From the NCBI GenBank assembly GCA_964571815.1, contig CAZNDN010000109.1:1-13875 (forward strand): 13,875 nt of DNA. The letters are read 5' to 3'. This document shows positions 13,569 through 13,875 of this stretch, in pieces; within the stretch, counting starts at the first letter, position 1; every line of letters starts with the position of its first letter. The notes under the pieces were generated by a model. That model ran no database searches. It saw nothing but the letters and a program-made list of their open reading frames with translations, and was not told the origin of the DNA. The stretch is from CAZNDN01 sp964571815. Its GTDB lineage: Bacteria; Fibrobacterota; Chitinivibrionia; Chitinivibrionales; WJKA01. The position numbers and the translations under genes were made by a program.

Positions 13569-13814
13569 GCTCACCTTGTGTGGCACTGTCATCCCTGACA
13601 GTGCTTGATCCACCACTGGAAGAGTAAGTGCAGTGGGTTGACCAAATCACCGACGAGGACCCCACGATTGAGGAATGCGGATTGCGGATTGCTGAATGTG
13701 GAATGGAAGTATAGTCAGTGGAGGAAGTCGTGGCTCACGGGGGACCGGGGTACGCCTCGATTTCATTGAGCGCTACTCTTCGGGCTCTTGCACTTCGACC
13801 TTTGAGATTTGCCC
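13569..13814. repeat. Tandem repeat unit, copy 2 (about 246 bases)
   Basis: Second copy, nearly identical to copy 1 outside the heptamer arrays. It has five GGAWTGY-type heptamers (13672-13706) instead of four, and TTTGAGA-TTTGCCC (13801-13814) instead of the three-unit version. Its constant block again includes the segment shared with the first 55 bases of the window. After 13814 the text 'ttcgcctcac' looks like the first bases of a further copy, then similarity stops. The remaining bases to 13875 show nothing I recognise. Confidence 0.9.
13583..13604. other. Perfect hairpin in repeat copy 2
   Basis: Same hairpin as in copy 1, with the outer G-U pair replaced by G-C (13583 with 13604), so the change between copies keeps the stem. 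The loop TCCC is unchanged. Confidence 0.8.
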
Positions 13815-13875
13815 TTCGCCTCACAACCCTCATTCCCTCCCGGCCCACAGCCACCTGAATCGCCCCGTCACGCGC

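Noticed and set aside
13480..13665. 61-codon minus-strand frame in the repeat region
   Set aside because: It lies wholly within repeat DNA, changes with the heptamer arrays, and has no ribosome binding site; the same peptide would arise from each repeat copy.
13321..13827. Repeat array considered as a CRISPR
   Set aside because: Two units of about 250 bases, no short repeats with unique spacers, and no cas genes.

Overview
The window looks like chromosomal DNA from an uncultured, GC-rich, diderm (two-membrane) bacterium. Evidence for two membranes is direct: an outer-membrane beta-barrel protein ending in phenylalanine, and a LolA-like periplasmic carrier with a signal peptide. The acetyl-CoA synthetase, the OFA-type transporter and the large beta-helix protein are of kinds common in environmental Gram-negative lineages (Fibrobacterota, Kiritimatiellota or planctomycete-like genomes), but the phylum cannot be fixed from sequence reading alone.

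Region 1 (1-207) opens with the end of a dispersed repeat that returns as a tandem pair at the right end of the window. Region 2 (208-6331, + strand) is a tight five-gene operon: a LolD/MacB-type ATPase, two FtsX/MacB-fold permeases of unequal size, a LolA-like periplasmic protein and an outer-membrane beta-barrel. Together these could form a complete envelope route: an ABC extractor in the inner membrane, a periplasmic carrier, and an outer-membrane acceptor. No MacA-type adaptor and no LolB are present. This is the best candidate for a poorly described system here.

Region 3 (6332-6510) separates convergent genes. It holds a short frame with a strong ribosome binding site whose first 13 residues resemble a rubrerythrin N-terminus, probably a gene remnant, and a nested inverted repeat. 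Region 4 (6511-12171, - strand) holds, in transcription order, acs (acetyl-CoA synthetase), an OFA-family MFS transporter, a terminator, and a 723-residue right-handed beta-helix protein. Acs and the transporter suggest uptake and activation of acetate or a related small carboxylate.

Region 5 (12172-12607) is a divergent intergenic stretch. It carries a near-consensus sigma-70 promoter followed within 30 bases by a terminator-like hairpin and a second hairpin, all upstream of an unrecognised 224-residue protein (12608-13282). Region 6 (13283-13875) has no gene. It is filled by two tandem copies of a roughly 250-base repeat with a perfect hairpin and two internal heptamer arrays whose copy numbers each differ by exactly one unit between copies.
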